A DNA stretch of 14,643 nucleotides from NCBI GenBank assembly GCA_964597685.1, contig CAZQZC010000064.1, positions 1 to 14,643 of the forward strand. The letters run 5' to 3'. The notes under the pieces are model-generated. The model saw only the letters and a program-made list of their open reading frames with translations, had not been told where the DNA came from and did no database searches. Position 1 is the first letter of the stretch; every line of letters begins with the position of its first letter. Origin of the DNA: JBCBTJ01 sp964597685 (GTDB taxonomy: Bacteria; Pseudomonadota; Alphaproteobacteria; Caulobacterales; Hyphomonadaceae). Positions 14,638-14,643 of this stretch are shown here, one piece after another. The position numbers and the translations under genes are program-made.

Positions 14638-14643
14638 TTCCCT

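Overview
The window is about 14.6 kb of GC-rich, densely coded bacterial DNA with no tRNA, rRNA, insertion sequence, CRISPR array or origin that I could recognise. The GC-rich codon use, the gene families and the overlapping gene ends suggest an alphaproteobacterium. That is an inference from style; no marker gene here fixes the taxonomy.

Layout, left to right. (1) 1-301: the 3' end of an unrecognised plus-strand gene, convergent with (2) an HxlR-family regulator (298-633, minus). The regulator is divergent from (3) a short-chain dehydrogenase-like gene (690-1418) and (4) a DsbA-fold/2-hydroxychromene-2-carboxylate isomerase-like gene (1442-2038). Together 2-4 look like a small electrophile- or aromatic-responsive cassette. 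(5) 2140-2395 holds a decayed, frameshifted MAPEG-like fragment. (6) 2498-7622 is a tightly coupled three-gene operon. It encodes a 1386-residue multidomain protein (orphan N-terminus, TPR/TRAFs-binding-like scaffold, trypsin-like protease with a visible His/Asp/Ser triad, a domain with an L,D-transpeptidase-like His...Cys arrangement, and a C-terminal peptidoglycan-binding-like domain), a DUF1353 protein and a RyR-domain protein. (7) 7733-9544 is an AGCS-type sodium:amino-acid symporter with an unusually large insert. (8) 12064 down to 9546 on the minus strand is a second operon: two paralogous lipoproteins and a membrane-anchored TIR-domain protein. (9) 12238-14637 is a membrane-bound PAS-GGDEF-EAL protein divergent from operon 8.

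The most interesting reading is that operons 6 and 8 are parts of a conflict (defence or programmed-death) locus. The TPR scaffold related to the animal ASK TRAFs-binding region has been predicted in comparative-genomic work to sense NAD+-derived signals. TIR domains make such signals, and trypsin-like proteases are proposed proteolytic effectors. Here a TPR-protease fusion sits with a RyR-domain gene, about 2 kb from a TIR gene whose catalytic-type Glu is present and which is co-transcribed with two secreted lipoproteins. This link is inferred from domains and proximity; a transporter gene lies between the operons and nothing in the sequence proves joint function.
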